Below, in pieces: positions 38,347 through 48,142 of a stretch of DNA of 64,000 nucleotides. Both the position numbers and the translations under genes were made by a program. Source of the DNA: an uncultured Eubacteriales bacterium (GTDB taxonomy: Bacteria; Bacillota; Clostridia; TANB77; UBA1234); the NCBI GenBank assembly GCA_949283575.1, contig CASDSU010000028.1, positions 62,001 to 126,000 of the forward strand, written 5' to 3'. Below the pieces are notes generated by a model. It searched no databases and was not told the origin of the DNA. It saw nothing but the letters and a program-made list of their open reading frames with translations. Each line of letters opens with the position of its first letter. Positions within the stretch are counted from its first letter, which is position 1.

Positions 38347-39030
38347 TTAAAAAATCAAATTAATAATCAAATTATTATTATACATTGCATTTATTATACC
38401 TGATGTCTGAATAACATTAACAAAAATCAAAACATTTGTAATATTAGATATAAAATAAATTATAGCAAGGAATAAATAAATCCTAAAAATTCCAACAAAA
38501 ATTCCAATTACAAGACCGGCTAAATTATTTATTGACTTTAAAATTGGAATACTCATTATTCCATCAAAAATAACTGTAATTACGGCGACAATTACTCTAA
38601 CAATAAAATATATAATAATCCACGAAAATATATTTATAACCACATCAGAAATCTTGGTAGCAATGTTCAAAAGTGCTATATTTTTACTTTCTTCAATATC
38701 TAAAACGTCACTCACAGATTCAGGCAAGTCATTAATAAATCCTATAAAATCATTATTTTTCAAATCTTCAACAGAATCCACGTCTTCTCCACTTTCTATA
38801 ACACCTTCTCCTTGATTTCCAATTTTTGTTATACTTTTAATTATCCATTCATCCATCTCTGATGTCTCTTTTATATGCATAGCCAATGATTTTGAAAAGC
38901 AACATGCAAATAAAATTGCCAAAATTACAGAAACGAAACCGAAAAAAGTTTTAACAAAACCCCTGTAATATGCAACTAATGCTGAAACAACTAAAAAGGC
39001 AATAGCAATTAAATCAATTAATATCCCCAT
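38347..39030 (-). CDS. CvpA-like membrane protein
   Basis: A 227-residue protein with four to five membrane segments (residues 2-22, 28-48, 125-165, 170-200) and an acidic extracytoplasmic loop rich in Asp/Glu (about 65-115). The arrangement and YYRGFVKTFFG segment match CvpA-type proteins (colicin V production family). It follows the DUF5711 gene by 11 nt, so they form an operon. The loop is longer than in most CvpA proteins. Confidence 0.75.
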   Translation of the reverse strand: MGILIDLIAIAFLVVSALVAYYRGFVKTFFGFVSVILAILFACCFSKSLAMHIKETSEMDEWIIKSITKIGNQGEGVIESGEDVDSVEDLKNNDFIGFINDLPESVSDVLDIEESKNIALLNIATKISDVVINIFSWIIIYFIVRVIVAVITVIFDGIMSIPILKSINNLAGLVIGIFVGIFRIYLFLAIIYFISNITNVLIFVNVIQTSGIINAMYNNNLIINLIF

Positions 39031-39041
39031 AAAATCTCTCC

Positions 39042-40157
39042 TTATATTTTCATAAACTCCATTTTATCTCTATAAATAACAGCCAGTGAATTTCCATTAT
39101 TAAAGATTATTATAGATTTTATATTTCCCGAAACATCATATTTTTTTAGCAACTTTCCATTTAAATTTACTATTATAAGTTCTTTTTCTATTAGCATAGC
39201 AATCTTATTATCCTTACTCGCAAGAATAGATGGTAAATCGTCTATTTGATACTCCTCATAGGTAACATCATTTTCTTTGTAATCAAAAATTTTTAAAATA
39301 TAACTACTATCAAATAATCCGTTCTCTATTTTACTAATTACAACCGGACTACTTTCATTTTCAATAGTTACAAATTTTGTATTAGTATCAAATTTATCAA
39401 TAAGCACTTTTAATTCATTATTATCAACAATTTGAATACCACTATCTGTTTGAATCAATAATTTGTTCTTAGAATTATACTCAATATTAGTAATCAATGT
39501 ATCATCTTCTAAAACAAATTTTGTACTATTTTTCTTTTCTAAATCACTCATATTTATAAGCTCTACTATTGACTCAACCTTTATTCCTTCTGTATTAATT
39601 TCTGCAATAGCAAGAGTCTTATTATCATTTGAAATTTCAGCATCTAAAGCATATGTTGACGCTAAATATGTAGTAAATAATTCTGTTCCATCTGGCTTCA
39701 TCACTCTTATAAGCGATTTATATCCAACTTGTTTATAAATTATTGCTGAGTATCCGTTTTTATTAACAGAAACATCTAACAAAGTCCCTTGTATATCCAT
39801 CTCCCAAATCTTCGCATTAGAATTTATCATATAAACTTTGGTTCCATCTTTTTCTCCAATAATACAGTAATCACCAGTTGCAGATGTAACAGCATTTTTT
39901 AGAGAAACGTTCATATCAAAATTTTCTTCTCCATTATTTGAAAAACCATGCAAATAATTATTGCCTACCACAATTAAATTAGAAGACGTACCGTCAATCG
40001 CAAAATGATTGCTTAAAGTTGTTGTACCAGTAATTTCAGCTTGTTTCCAATCTTGATTACTAAAATACATCATCAGCTCATCTCTATTTTTATAGCCCCA
40101 AAAACAGCCAAAAGCAAGAAACACTATTAAAATTAATACATATAGTCGTTTTTTCAT
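39042..40157 (-). CDS. DUF5711-like beta-propeller lipoprotein-like protein
   Basis: A 371-residue protein with an N-terminal membrane anchor (VLILIVFLAFGCFWGY) and repeated WD/PQQ-like beta segments (GNNYLHGFSNNGEENF; DGTKVYMINSNAKIWEMDI). This resembles DUF5711 proteins of Clostridia, an uncharacterised family of probable surface propellers. Upstream member of a pair with the CvpA-like gene. The family name is from pattern memory, so moderate confidence. Confidence 0.7.
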   Translation of the reverse strand: MKKRLYVLILIVFLAFGCFWGYKNRDELMMYFSNQDWKQAEITGTTTLSNHFAIDGTSSNLIVVGNNYLHGFSNNGEENFDMNVSLKNAVTSATGDYCIIGEKDGTKVYMINSNAKIWEMDIQGTLLDVSVNKNGYSAIIYKQVGYKSLIRVMKPDGTELFTTYLASTYALDAEISNDNKTLAIAEINTEGIKVESIVELINMSDLEKKNSTKFVLEDDTLITNIEYNSKNKLLIQTDSGIQIVDNNELKVLIDKFDTNTKFVTIENESSPVVISKIENGLFDSSYILKIFDYKENDVTYEEYQIDDLPSILASKDNKIAMLIEKELIIVNLNGKLLKKYDVSGNIKSIIIFNNGNSLAVIYRDKMEFMKI

Positions 40158-40173
40158 CTATTATCCTTTCTTT

Positions 40174-41184
40174 CTAGCTACGAATATTTTTTATCTGAAA
40201 TATTATAATAACTACAATTTGCACTATGCCTATTATTCCAAACAAAGGAAAAAAAGTATTTATAAGTTCTGTAAAACCAATGTTTGAAAAAACAAGTGCT
40301 GCTGTACACATCAAAAACACATTGCGAACATAATTTTTCTCTTTCCTCATACATAAAAAGCTATAACCTGTAGAAAAAGCCGTCGTTATAATCGCAAACA
40401 TTATAATAGCACTATAAAAAATACTAATACTTTTTCCACAAAATTGAGCAATTTGTAATGTAGGTATTTCTATCATCAAGATTTGTGGATAAAATTTATT
40501 ACAAACAAAATATATAACGAGCCCCATAACCGCAAGAAAAAAAGCTGACAATATTCCTACAGTTATTACCTGCCATTTCTCTAAAGTATATTTTCTAAAA
40601 TTAGTTAAAACAGGAAATACAATTATTAAATTATAACTCGCATAAAGAACTGCTGAAATTATCCAACTATCTGTAAAACTTGATGGAAGAATTATGGACC
40701 CTTTTAGATTAAAAACTACTGAATCGTAATCATTAAACAAAAGTATAATAACCCCTAAAATTATTAGTGGAATTAATACAATATTAATTTTTTCAATTCC
40801 ATCAAATCTCTTCAAAAGTAAAAACACGCAAATAAAAAAAGATATAATCTTGCTAATTATTTTCGAAATACCAAACAATTGGGTAAAAAATGTAATCAAA
40901 CCAGTCATCATTATGCAGAAACATATAAAAAGAAAAATTTGCATAATCCTAATTATAATTTTGTTCTCTTTCACAAGATCTTTATAGCTATCTATCCCAC
41001 TTTTGTTAATTAATATAATTATTGTACTTGAAACAATCCCCATAATACTGCACGCAAGAAAAATCCCAAACATTCCATTAATTCCGAATCGATTAAAGAA
41101 ACTTAAAATTTCTTGTCCTGTAGCAAAACCAGCTCCAATTATGGTACCAATTATTATAAAAACGCAAGTAAAAATATTTTTCAT
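40174..41184 (-). CDS. YkvI-like multi-spanning membrane protein
   Basis: A 336-residue transporter-like protein with about ten membrane helices and the first-helix motif GTIIGAGFATGQEILSFF, typical of YkvI-family members of the APC superfamily. ATG 41184 (MKNIFTCVF) follows TTAGGAGGAG; the 41214 start is rejected. Substrate unknown. It ends 16 nt before the DUF5711 gene, so it probably heads the three-gene membrane-protein operon. Confidence 0.8.
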   Translation of the reverse strand: MKNIFTCVFIIIGTIIGAGFATGQEILSFFNRFGINGMFGIFLACSIMGIVSSTIIILINKSGIDSYKDLVKENKIIIRIMQIFLFICFCIMMTGLITFFTQLFGISKIISKIISFFICVFLLLKRFDGIEKINIVLIPLIILGVIILLFNDYDSVVFNLKGSIILPSSFTDSWIISAVLYASYNLIIVFPVLTNFRKYTLEKWQVITVGILSAFFLAVMGLVIYFVCNKFYPQILMIEIPTLQIAQFCGKSISIFYSAIIMFAIITTAFSTGYSFLCMRKEKNYVRNVFLMCTAALVFSNIGFTELINTFFPLFGIIGIVQIVVIIIFQIKNIRS

Positions 41185-41408
41185 AACTCCTCCTAATGCA
41201 GTGATTATTAACATTAGAACGACCTATTACTTCAGAATTATTATATATAAAATACGAAAATATTGCAATTAAATACCATTACTATTTATTCTAAACTATT
41301 GTATGAATATAATGATTCAAGTATACCATCAAATAAAAACCTTGATTTAAAAGGTTCTTTCTGATATTATTATGTAAATAATTCTAAAAAATAAAAAGAA
41401 GGGATAAA

Positions 41409-41702
41409 ATGATAACATCAAAACAAAGAGCTTATTTAAGAAGCATTGCGCAAAACTTAGAACCTATTTTTCAAGTAGGAAAAAATGGCGTTAATGATAA
41501 TCAAGTAATTCAATTAATTGATGCACTTGAAGTAAGAGAAATTATTAAAATAACATTACTAGATTCAACACCAGCAGACAAACACTCAATCGCAGATGAA
41601 ATTGCAAAAAGAACAGATTCAGATGTAGTGCAATTAATAGGAAAAAAACTTACAATATATAGAAAATCAACAAAAAATCCAAAAATTGTACTACCAAAAT
41701 AA
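41409..41702 (+). CDS. yhbY: YhbY/CRS1-type RNA-binding protein
   Basis: A 97-residue protein of CRM-domain type. Signature LRSIAQNLEPIFQVGKNGVND with the GxxG-like loop and a C-terminal IGKKLTIYRKS. YhbY associates with pre-50S ribosomes. Monocistronic with AAGAAGGG before ATG 41409 and a strong terminator behind. Confidence 0.94.
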   Translation: MITSKQRAYLRSIAQNLEPIFQVGKNGVNDNQVIQLIDALEVREIIKITLLDSTPADKHSIADEIAKRTDSDVVQLIGKKLTIYRKSTKNPKIVLPK

Positions 41703-41715
41703 TTTTATACTAATC

Positions 41716-41747
41716 AAAAAGAGACACGAGTTATCGTGTCTCTTTTT
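41716..41747 (+). terminator. Rho-independent terminator of yhbY
   Basis: AAAGAGACACGA / TCGTGTCTCTTTTT hairpin with T run. Confidence 0.88.
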
Positions 41748-41908
41748 ATTTCTTTTGTACTTTGCAAATCTTTAGTACCTTAACATTCATTTGTTCTTCT
41801 AAAGAATACATCTTTTGTAGTTCAAAATCATTCGTACTTCAAAGCTATTACTAACTCTCATCTTTCGTGGCTATATTATAATTATTCATTATAACCACAG
41901 TTATTGAA

Positions 41909-42568
41909 TTAATAAATTCTCATAAGTGCAGCTGCAGCCTCGCCTCTTGTTAAATACTTATTAGGTTGTAACAAAGTTTCCGTACCATCCTTCATACCTA
42001 TAAGCAAATCATAATCAGCAGCATGCAGAATTAAATCTCTTTCCTCTTGTGTCAAATTGGCAATATCTGTATATTTTAATGTACCAATTTGTGTTTGTGG
42101 AATACCTTTCATTCTTATCTGCGTTTTTGACAACATCAAAATCATTTCAAGTCTTGTTATTGGTTCTTCCAATTCCTCAACCGTATATTGATTTTTGTCT
42201 ATAACACCTTGCATTTCTGCAATTGTAACATATGGACCATACCACTGTGTATATTCTGAATCTGTGCTACCGAAATCAAAACTTCTATTAGTAGCAAGTC
42301 CCACAAGCATTTTAATGAATTCACACCTTGTAATTGGTTCATCAGGTCTAAAATATCCATCCGGATAACCATTCATTACACCAATATTTGTAGCCTGAAC
42401 AATTTCTCTTGCAGCATTATGAACAATAGTCACAGGTCTTCCTATTTTATCATATGTTACCCATGTAAGATCTGGATATTTATATTTATACTCCTCTGCA
42501 TATGAAACACCATACGCACCAACTACTAATGTTAAAGTTGCAACTAAAGCAACAATAATTTTTTTCAT
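41909..42568 (-). CDS. Secreted SLH-domain protein
   Basis: A 219-residue exported protein. Signal peptide MKKIIVALVATLTLVVGAYG then YAEE cleavage-like site. Three S-layer-homology-like repeats follow: MNGYPDGYFRPDEPITRCEF, VDKNQ...PITRLEMILML, and LQPNKYLTRGEAAAALM. SLH domains bind pyruvylated cell-wall polymers. ATG 42568 is preferred to 42580. No enzymatic domain, so it is a stand-alone surface protein. Confidence 0.88.
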   Translation of the reverse strand: MKKIIVALVATLTLVVGAYGVSYAEEYKYKYPDLTWVTYDKIGRPVTIVHNAAREIVQATNIGVMNGYPDGYFRPDEPITRCEFIKMLVGLATNRSFDFGSTDSEYTQWYGPYVTIAEMQGVIDKNQYTVEELEEPITRLEMILMLSKTQIRMKGIPQTQIGTLKYTDIANLTQEERDLILHAADYDLLIGMKDGTETLLQPNKYLTRGEAAAALMRIY

Positions 42569-42737
42569 AACACACCTCATTTATTAGGTTTTATAATATA
42601 TTTTTATTCTATACACAAAATCATCTACTTTCAATACTTGTAATGGTATTGTAATATTTTTTTAACACCCATGTAATCTATACACTCCTCAAAAAATATT
42701 TGAAAATTGTAATATTTTTTAACATATTTTTTTATTC

Positions 42738-42766
42738 TTGACATATTTATTAATATACACTATAAT
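42738..42766 (+). promoter_or_regulatory. Promoter of tRNA-Cys
   Basis: TTGACA (42738-42743), 17 nt, TATAAT (42761-42766): perfect sigma-A consensus about 20 nt ahead of tRNA-Cys. Confidence 0.88.
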
Positions 42767-42786
42767 AATTGATGCAACATGTTTTT

Positions 42787-42860
42787 GGCGCCATAGCCAA
42801 GTGGTAAGGCACGGCTCTGCAAAAGCCTGATCATCAGTTCAAATCTGATTGGCGCCTCCA
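42787..42860 (+). tRNA. tRNA-Cys (anticodon GCA)
   Basis: A 74-nt cloverleaf with acceptor GGCGCCA/TGGCGCC, anticodon GCA within CTGCAAA, and encoded CCA. Relevant to the Cys-responsive leader upstream of cysS. Confidence 0.95.
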
Positions 42861-42894
42861 ATTTTATTTTATTTAAAAATAAAACAAAAAATTA

Positions 42895-42923
42895 TTGACT
42901 TAACAAAAAATATGTTGTAATAT
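42895..42923 (+). promoter_or_regulatory. Promoter of tRNA-Gly
   Basis: TTGACT (42895-42900), 17 nt, TAATAT (42918-42923) upstream of tRNA-Gly. Confidence 0.75.
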
Positions 42924-42944
42924 ACTAAATGTCGTATGACTCAT

Positions 42945-43020
42945 GCGGGAATAGCTCAGTTGATAGAGCGTCGCCTTGCCAAGGCGAAGGTCGCGGGTTT
43001 GAGCCCCGTTTCCCGCTCCA
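42945..43020 (+). tRNA. tRNA-Gly (anticodon GCC)
   Basis: A 76-nt cloverleaf with acceptor GCGGGAA/TTCCCGC, anticodon GCC in a normal seven-base loop TTGCCAA, and encoded CCA. It reads GGC and GGU. It has no extra anticodon-loop base, so it is not itself an obvious four-base decoder for CGGN. Confidence 0.95.
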
Positions 43021-43022
43021 CA

Positions 43023-43062
43023 TTAAACCTTAGTAAATTGATTTACTAAGGTTCTTTTTTTG
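43023..43062 (+). terminator. Terminator after tRNA-Gly
   Basis: AACCTTAGTAAAT / ATTTACTAAGGTT arms then CTTTTTTTG. Confidence 0.88.
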
Positions 43063-43151
43063 TTTTACCACTTTTTGTTATTGCAAGAAATTGTTTTAAA
43101 ATGTTATACTATTTAGGAAATATTTATACTTAAAGATAAGGAGAATTTAAT

Positions 43152-44682
43152 GTGAATGAAAAAATCAAATCTAAGATAAAAGAAGCATTGTCCGCTATTT
43201 TACCGATTTCTTTTATCGTCTTACTTTTGTCTTTTACATTGGTTCCACTTCCAGCAGATTCAATTGCTACATTTTTTGTTGGTACAATTCTTCTAATTCT
43301 AGGAATGGAGCTTTTTACTCTAGGTGCTGAAATTTCAATGTCTGCAATTGGTCAAGGAATTGGTTCTCATATTGCAAAAAGCAAAAATATTCTTTATATT
43401 ATTTTCATGCTTTTTATTTTAGGCACCATAATTACAATCGCAGAACCAGATTTAAAAATATTAGCAACACAAGTAAGCGCGATTCCCTCTTATGTAACAA
43501 TAGGTGCTGTATCAATAGGTGTACGGTATATTTTTAGCAATCGCATTTTTGCGAATTATATTCAAAATAAATCTTTCTTATTTATTATTTGTTTTTTATT
43601 TGTTAATTTTTGCTTTAACATGTTTTGTTCCAAGTGATTTTTGGGCTGTTGCTTTTGATTCTGGCGGTGTAACAACAGGTCCAATTACAGTTCCTTTTAT
43701 TCTTGCACTTGGAATTGGAGCTAGCTCAATTATAAATTCAAAAAATGATGAAAATGATGGTTTTGGTCTTGTTGCACTTTGCTCAATAGGGCCAATATTA
43801 ACAGTATTATTATTAGGAATGTTTTACAATATTGATTCAGCTTCAACAGCGATTTATACAATTGAATCTTTTTCAAATAGTATTGAGATATTCAAAAATT
43901 TCACAGATAATTTACCAACTTATTTTTATGAAGTAGCTCTTGCAACATCACCAATATTGATTTTTTTCTTAATTTTTCAATTTTTTGTTTTTAAACTAAA
44001 CAAAAAAGAATTTACAAAGATTTTTTTGGGTTCGGTATATACTTATGTCGGTTTAGTTCTTTTTCTCGTTGGAGTAAATGTCGGCTTTTTGCCAGCTGGC
44101 TATATGCTTGGAAAAGGAATTGCTATTATAGAAAACAATTGGCTTATTGTACCAATCGGAATGCTTATAGGTTATTTCATAGTAATCGCCGAACCTGCAG
44201 TTATAATATTGATAAAACAAATATCAGAACTTACAGATGGTGCAATTCCTGAGAAAGCTGTAAAATTTAATCTTTCTCTCAGTATGGCCCTTGCTGTTGG
44301 ATTATCAATGATTAGAATTATGAATGGAATTTCAATAATGTATTTCCTAATTCCAGGTTATATGATTGCTATTTTGCTATCATTTTTTACACCTAAGATT
44401 TTTACATCTATAGCATTTGATTCAGGCGGTGTAGCTACAGGTCCAATAACAACAACTTTCCTAATTCCTTTTTCAATCGGACTTTGTACAACTTTAGGAG
44501 GTAATATATTAACTGATGCTTTTGGTGTGGTTGCGATGATTGCCCTTATACCGCTTATTTCAGTACAAATTAGTGGATTAATCTACAAAATTAAAATGCA
44601 TAGACTAGAAAAGAATTCTACGAAAACAGAGGGCATTGAAATTATAGAATTAGATTGGGAGTGGGAAAATTGCTTAAATTAG
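43152..44682 (+). CDS. DUF1538 membrane protein, split by +1 shift at CGG
   Basis: Starts at GTG 43152 after AAGGAG. Two homologous DUF1538 halves, each with several membrane helices and the motif AFDSGGVTTGPIT (first copy) and AFDSGGVATGPIT (second). The first frame ends at 43637 in unrelated residues. Codon 125 is CGG (43524-43526); omitting the C joins VSIGV to GIFLAIAFLRI and continues to 44682, giving 509 aa. The site is GTA-CGG-T. DUF1538 proteins are probable ion transporters; a PII-like protein gene overlaps its end. Confidence 0.88.
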
Positions 44683-45311
44683 TTACTCTTATTAATATAT
44701 CACCTAGAAAAAACAGTGAAGGAATTATTCGTATTCTAAACAAAAATAATATTCCCATGACTCTCGGTAGATACGGCAGAGGTACAGCTACGGATATGAT
44801 GCTAGATTATCTTGGAATTGCTGAAAAAGAAAAATGCATCACTTTCAGCTTTTCAACTATAGACATGGCTTATGATGTGTGTAAAAAAATCAAAGATAAA
44901 TATAAAGACACATATTCATTTGCCATACCAATTTCTACTGTAGGAGGGAAACAAATAATGGAACATCTTTCAGAAAACATGCCAGAAAGTTCACAAAAAA
45001 ATATATCTACAAAATTCAATAAAGAACTTTTAATGGTTATAACAAATAGAGGCTATGTAGATAATGTTATGGAAATTGCTCGAGAAGCAGGAGCACCTGG
45101 TGGAACCGTAATTCATGCAAGAGGTACAGGAGCAGGAGATTCAGAAAAGTTTTTCGGTGTTACGGTAGGCGCCGAAAAAGAAATGATTTTTATTGCAACT
45201 GATAAAGAAAAAAGAAATGTAATAATGCAGGCTATAATGAAAAAAGCTGGTTCTTCAACAAAAGCCGGTTCTGTAATATTTTCATTACCTGTAACAGAAA
45301 TATTAATTTAG
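44670..45311 (+). CDS. PII-like signalling protein
   Basis: A 213-residue protein with two ferredoxin-like repeats resembling PII nitrogen regulators: LVTLINISPRKNSEGII and TNRGYVDNVMEIAREAGAPGGTVIHARGTG (T-loop region), ending in a strand. I take TTG 44670 (after GGGAG) as start. It overlaps the DUF1538 gene by 13 nt, suggesting it gates or senses that transporter, as PII proteins do for AmtB. Ligand unknown. Confidence 0.8.
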   Translation: MLKLVTLINISPRKNSEGIIRILNKNNIPMTLGRYGRGTATDMMLDYLGIAEKEKCITFSFSTIDMAYDVCKKIKDKYKDTYSFAIPISTVGGKQIMEHLSENMPESSQKNISTKFNKELLMVITNRGYVDNVMEIAREAGAPGGTVIHARGTGAGDSEKFFGVTVGAEKEMIFIATDKEKRNVIMQAIMKKAGSSTKAGSVIFSLPVTEILI

Positions 45312-45323
45312 GAGGAATGACTT

Positions 45324-45455
45324 ATGGAAAAGAAAATAGCTATAGTTGTTGGATGTATTGTGCTGTATCTTATTCTTTCACTTATAACAAAAGGAGCAAT
45401 ACACATTGTACTAATAGTTGGTGGACTTGGCTATGCCATGTACAAATATGGATAA
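45324..45455 (+). CDS. Small membrane protein, 43 aa
   Basis: ATG 45324 with AGGAGG eight bases before it encodes MEKKIAIVVGCIVLYLILSL and then ITKGAIHIVLIVGGLGYAM ending YKYG: two hydrophobic segments. It is the third gene of the DUF1538/PII operon and is followed directly by a terminator, so it may be a small subunit of that system. Confidence 0.75.
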   Translation: MEKKIAIVVGCIVLYLILSLITKGAIHIVLIVGGLGYAMYKYG

Positions 45456-45462
45456 AATCAAC

Positions 45463-45507
45463 CTCCCAGCTTATCTCTAAAAAGATAAAGCTGGGAGATT
45501 TTTATTT
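45463..45507. terminator. Terminator between convergent genes
   Basis: CTCCCAGCTTATCT / AGATAAAGCTGGGAG hairpin then TTTTTATTTTT, ending the DUF1538 operon and perhaps the PilT-like gene. Confidence 0.88.
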
Positions 45508-46611
45508 TTAGAAATTTAATTTTCTTTCATTTATTTGACCTAAAATTCTCTTTAAATTTTCACAACCAGAATCATCTAGTTGTCTTTTAGCTTGATACAA
45601 TGATATTTTCTTTTTACTAACAGCATTTGCTAACGAGTTTATAAAACTTATACTTCCTTTTTCCATTCTTGTTTGTATTGCATCTTCTATTTCTGACTTA
45701 CTAAATTTTTCTTTTCTAATCAATCCAGATACAACATCATCTACAATCATTATTTCAGGAATCATAACTAAATCATTATCATTTCCATTAATTAATCTTT
45801 GAGTTACTACCGCTTTCAAAACAGATGAAACGATATATTTAACAACCAACTGATCTGCCAAATCATAAAAACCTAATATTCTATCAATCGTTTCTGCAGC
45901 AGATCTTGTATGCATAGTTCCTATAACTAAATGTCCTGCTTCTGCTAACTCAAGAGCCGCATCAATCGTATTTTTATCTCTAATCTCTCCAATTACTACT
46001 ATGTCACAGTCTTCTCTCAAAGCATTAATTGCACCATCGCTAAAAGATAAACAATCTTTTCCTTCGCCCACTTCTTTTTGTACTATTAAAGATTTGTCTG
46101 ATTTATGAACATATTCAATTGGATTTTCTAATGTAAGAATTTTCTTGTTTTCTGTATGATTTATTTCATTTACAAGTGCATTTAATGTAGTTGACTTACC
46201 TGAATTTGACTTACCTGTAACTAAGATCAAACCTTGAGGCAAAGAAGCTATTCTTCTAACAACATCTGGCAAGCCTAAATTTTTAAATTCAGGCAAGCTA
46301 TTTTGAATAATTCTTGCTGTAAAAGTAGGAATTCCACTTGAAGAAGATATATTAATACGTAATCTCGCACCTAATATTTGAAAATTCAAATCTAACTTTT
46401 TTTCAGTTTGAAACATGTTTCTTAACCCTGGATTATCATTAATAAAAAATTCAAAAATATCAAAAATATCCTTTTCGTTTACTTCTTGAACTTCCTCAAC
46501 TTCTACAAGCAATCTATTAATTCTATAAATTGGTTTAGAACCTTCAATTATATGAACATCTGATGCACCTTTTTTTACACCATCTGCCAAAACTTTTTCT
46601 ATATCTATCAT
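45508..46611 (-). CDS. PilT/VirB11-type secretion ATPase
   Basis: A 367-residue ATPase of type II/IV secretion type. N-terminal PAS-like domain (GASDVHIIEGSKPIYRI), Walker A GKSNSGKST, Asp box and Walker B (EDCDIVVIGEIRD), His box (AGHLVIGTMHTRSA). It resembles PilT, the pilus retraction motor. No pilin genes are nearby. The C-terminal segment is longer than usual. It starts 3 nt after yidD, so they are co-transcribed. Confidence 0.88.
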   Translation of the reverse strand: MIDIEKVLADGVKKGASDVHIIEGSKPIYRINRLLVEVEEVQEVNEKDIFDIFEFFINDNPGLRNMFQTEKKLDLNFQILGARLRINISSSSGIPTFTARIIQNSLPEFKNLGLPDVVRRIASLPQGLILVTGKSNSGKSTTLNALVNEINHTENKKILTLENPIEYVHKSDKSLIVQKEVGEGKDCLSFSDGAINALREDCDIVVIGEIRDKNTIDAALELAEAGHLVIGTMHTRSAAETIDRILGFYDLADQLVVKYIVSSVLKAVVTQRLINGNDNDLVMIPEIMIVDDVVSGLIRKEKFSKSEIEDAIQTRMEKGSISFINSLANAVSKKKISLYQAKRQLDDSGCENLKRILGQINERKLNF

Positions 46612-46614
46612 AAT

Positions 46615-46887
46615 TTAAAACCTCAATTCTTCCTTAGCATTGTTTTGATTTATATGCTTTACTTTTAAAGTAAACTTTTCTGGTACAGGATAATATCCAG
46701 CTTTTGCCCATGGATTACATCGTAGTAGTCTAACAAAAGTTAAAATTCCACCTTTTATAACACCATGTCTTTCTAGCGCTTCAATTCCAAAATTAGAACA
46801 CGTTGGGTAATACTTGCACGAAGCATGCCATTCACCAGGAATTGATTGATATACTTTTATCATCTTTATCAAAAATCTTTTTATCAT
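46615..46887 (-). CDS. yidD: Membrane protein insertion efficiency factor YidD
   Basis: A 90-residue protein with the family motif YPTCSNFGIEALERHG and three Cys (CKYYPTC; LLRCNPW). It assists YidC-dependent insertion. Usually near rnpA/yidC, but here it sits between a PH-domain gene and a PilT-like gene, an unusual place. Confidence 0.93.
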   Translation of the reverse strand: MIKRFLIKMIKVYQSIPGEWHASCKYYPTCSNFGIEALERHGVIKGGILTFVRLLRCNPWAKAGYYPVPEKFTLKVKHINQNNAKEELRF

Positions 46888-46899
46888 AAAAATAACTTT

Positions 46900-47295
46900 C
46901 TATCCTCTATACATTGTACCCGGAGTCAAAAACTCACCTGTCGTAATATTCTTTTCATCTCTATATTCTTCGACTAATTCTGACAACTTAGTTCGAACTT
47001 CATCAGGATTTTTAACATTTTTTATTTCAAGCACTGGCGTAGAAACGTCTGCCGAATGACATGTTATCGTTCCAACTTTAAATATTCTTTCAAAAATAGA
47101 TTTTGTTAAAGTTATATCAAATATTCTATATAACCTTATTTCCTCTTCATGCACAGAAATAAATTTTACCGTTATATATAAACGATCTTTATATAAAGTA
47201 TATCTCGTAAAAGATAGCGGCAATCCAAAAAACGGTCTTTTTTTATCCGTCCAAATGATATCTGGATCAAGCTCTTTTTCTGATTTTTTACTCAT
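46900..47295 (-). CDS. Bacterial PH-domain protein
   Basis: A 131-residue cytoplasmic protein with a single PH-like fold: beta strands FTRYTLYKDRLYITVKFISV, EEIRLYRIFDITLTKS, GTITCHSADVSTPVLEI and a C-terminal helix. ATG 47295 (MSKKSEKELD) follows GAGGAGG. Bacterial PH domains often bind membranes or partners. Upstream of yidD by 12 nt. Confidence 0.75.
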   Translation of the reverse strand: MSKKSEKELDPDIIWTDKKRPFFGLPLSFTRYTLYKDRLYITVKFISVHEEEIRLYRIFDITLTKSIFERIFKVGTITCHSADVSTPVLEIKNVKNPDEVRTKLSELVEEYRDEKNITTGEFLTPGTMYRG

Positions 47296-47481
47296 TTTAT
47301 TCCTCCTCAATAAAACACATATTCGTAAAACAATTTTATCAAAAAAAATCTTTAAATACAATAATTATTAATTAGCAAATCCTACCAACAATATTTTTTT
47401 CTTTTATTTTATGTTTCATAATGTTATAATTTTTTTAGGTTATAAAATTATGGTTGTATCAATTGCAAAGGAGAAATAATT

Positions 47482-48087
47482 ATGGAGATTATTATTATAT
47501 TAGTTCTAATATGTTTTTTGAGAAAAGTTCCACCTCACACCTTAATTATCATTGATAGAAATGCTCATTATTTAAAGACAAAAAGAAGTGGATTTTATTT
47601 TTTATGGCCAATGGATAAGGTAACAACTACTGTTTCTAGAACCCCTATAACAAGAACTTTAACTGACTATTTTGAAACTGATGACGGAAAAGTAATATCT
47701 GCAACTGTAAGCTGTAGATACCAAGCCTCTAACTTAGACATTGTTCAACAATCTCTATCTAACATTAGAAGAAGTGTTGACGATATAATAAAAAGTGCAG
47801 CTTATTTTGCTATTGGTAACTACACATTTGCTCATATTGTAAGACTAAGTAATCACGAATTTACTGATAAGGTAAGAGATAATTTAAAAAGTGAGTTAGA
47901 ATCTATTGGAGTTTCAGTTTTAGCCTCTCACGTTTCTATAACCCCTACTGTTGTTTATGGTTTGCCTTGTTTTAAACCACATGTTAGTAGCAGTTGTAGT
48001 GGTGGCTCTGCTTCAACTCCTCATTCTCATAACGAAGCAATACAAGTGAATGATATATATAAAAATGGACCTATTATTTCAAAATAA
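47482..48087 (+). CDS. SPFH/Band 7 membrane protein, short
   Basis: A 201-residue protein with an N-terminal membrane segment (IIIILVLICFL) and a band 7 domain (about 20-150: LIIIDRNAHYLKTKRSGFYF; VSCRYQASNLDIVQQSLSNI). The C-terminus is Ser/Cys-rich without the usual coiled coil, so it is shorter than typical stomatins. Family members organise membrane microdomains. Monocistronic, AAAGGAG site. Confidence 0.8.
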   Translation: MEIIIILVLICFLRKVPPHTLIIIDRNAHYLKTKRSGFYFLWPMDKVTTTVSRTPITRTLTDYFETDDGKVISATVSCRYQASNLDIVQQSLSNIRRSVDDIIKSAAYFAIGNYTFAHIVRLSNHEFTDKVRDNLKSELESIGVSVLASHVSITPTVVYGLPCFKPHVSSSCSGGSASTPHSHNEAIQVNDIYKNGPIISK

Positions 48088-48142
48088 TTTTTAATTACAG
48101 TTCTATTTAATCATACGTACTAATAATCGGTACGTATGATTT

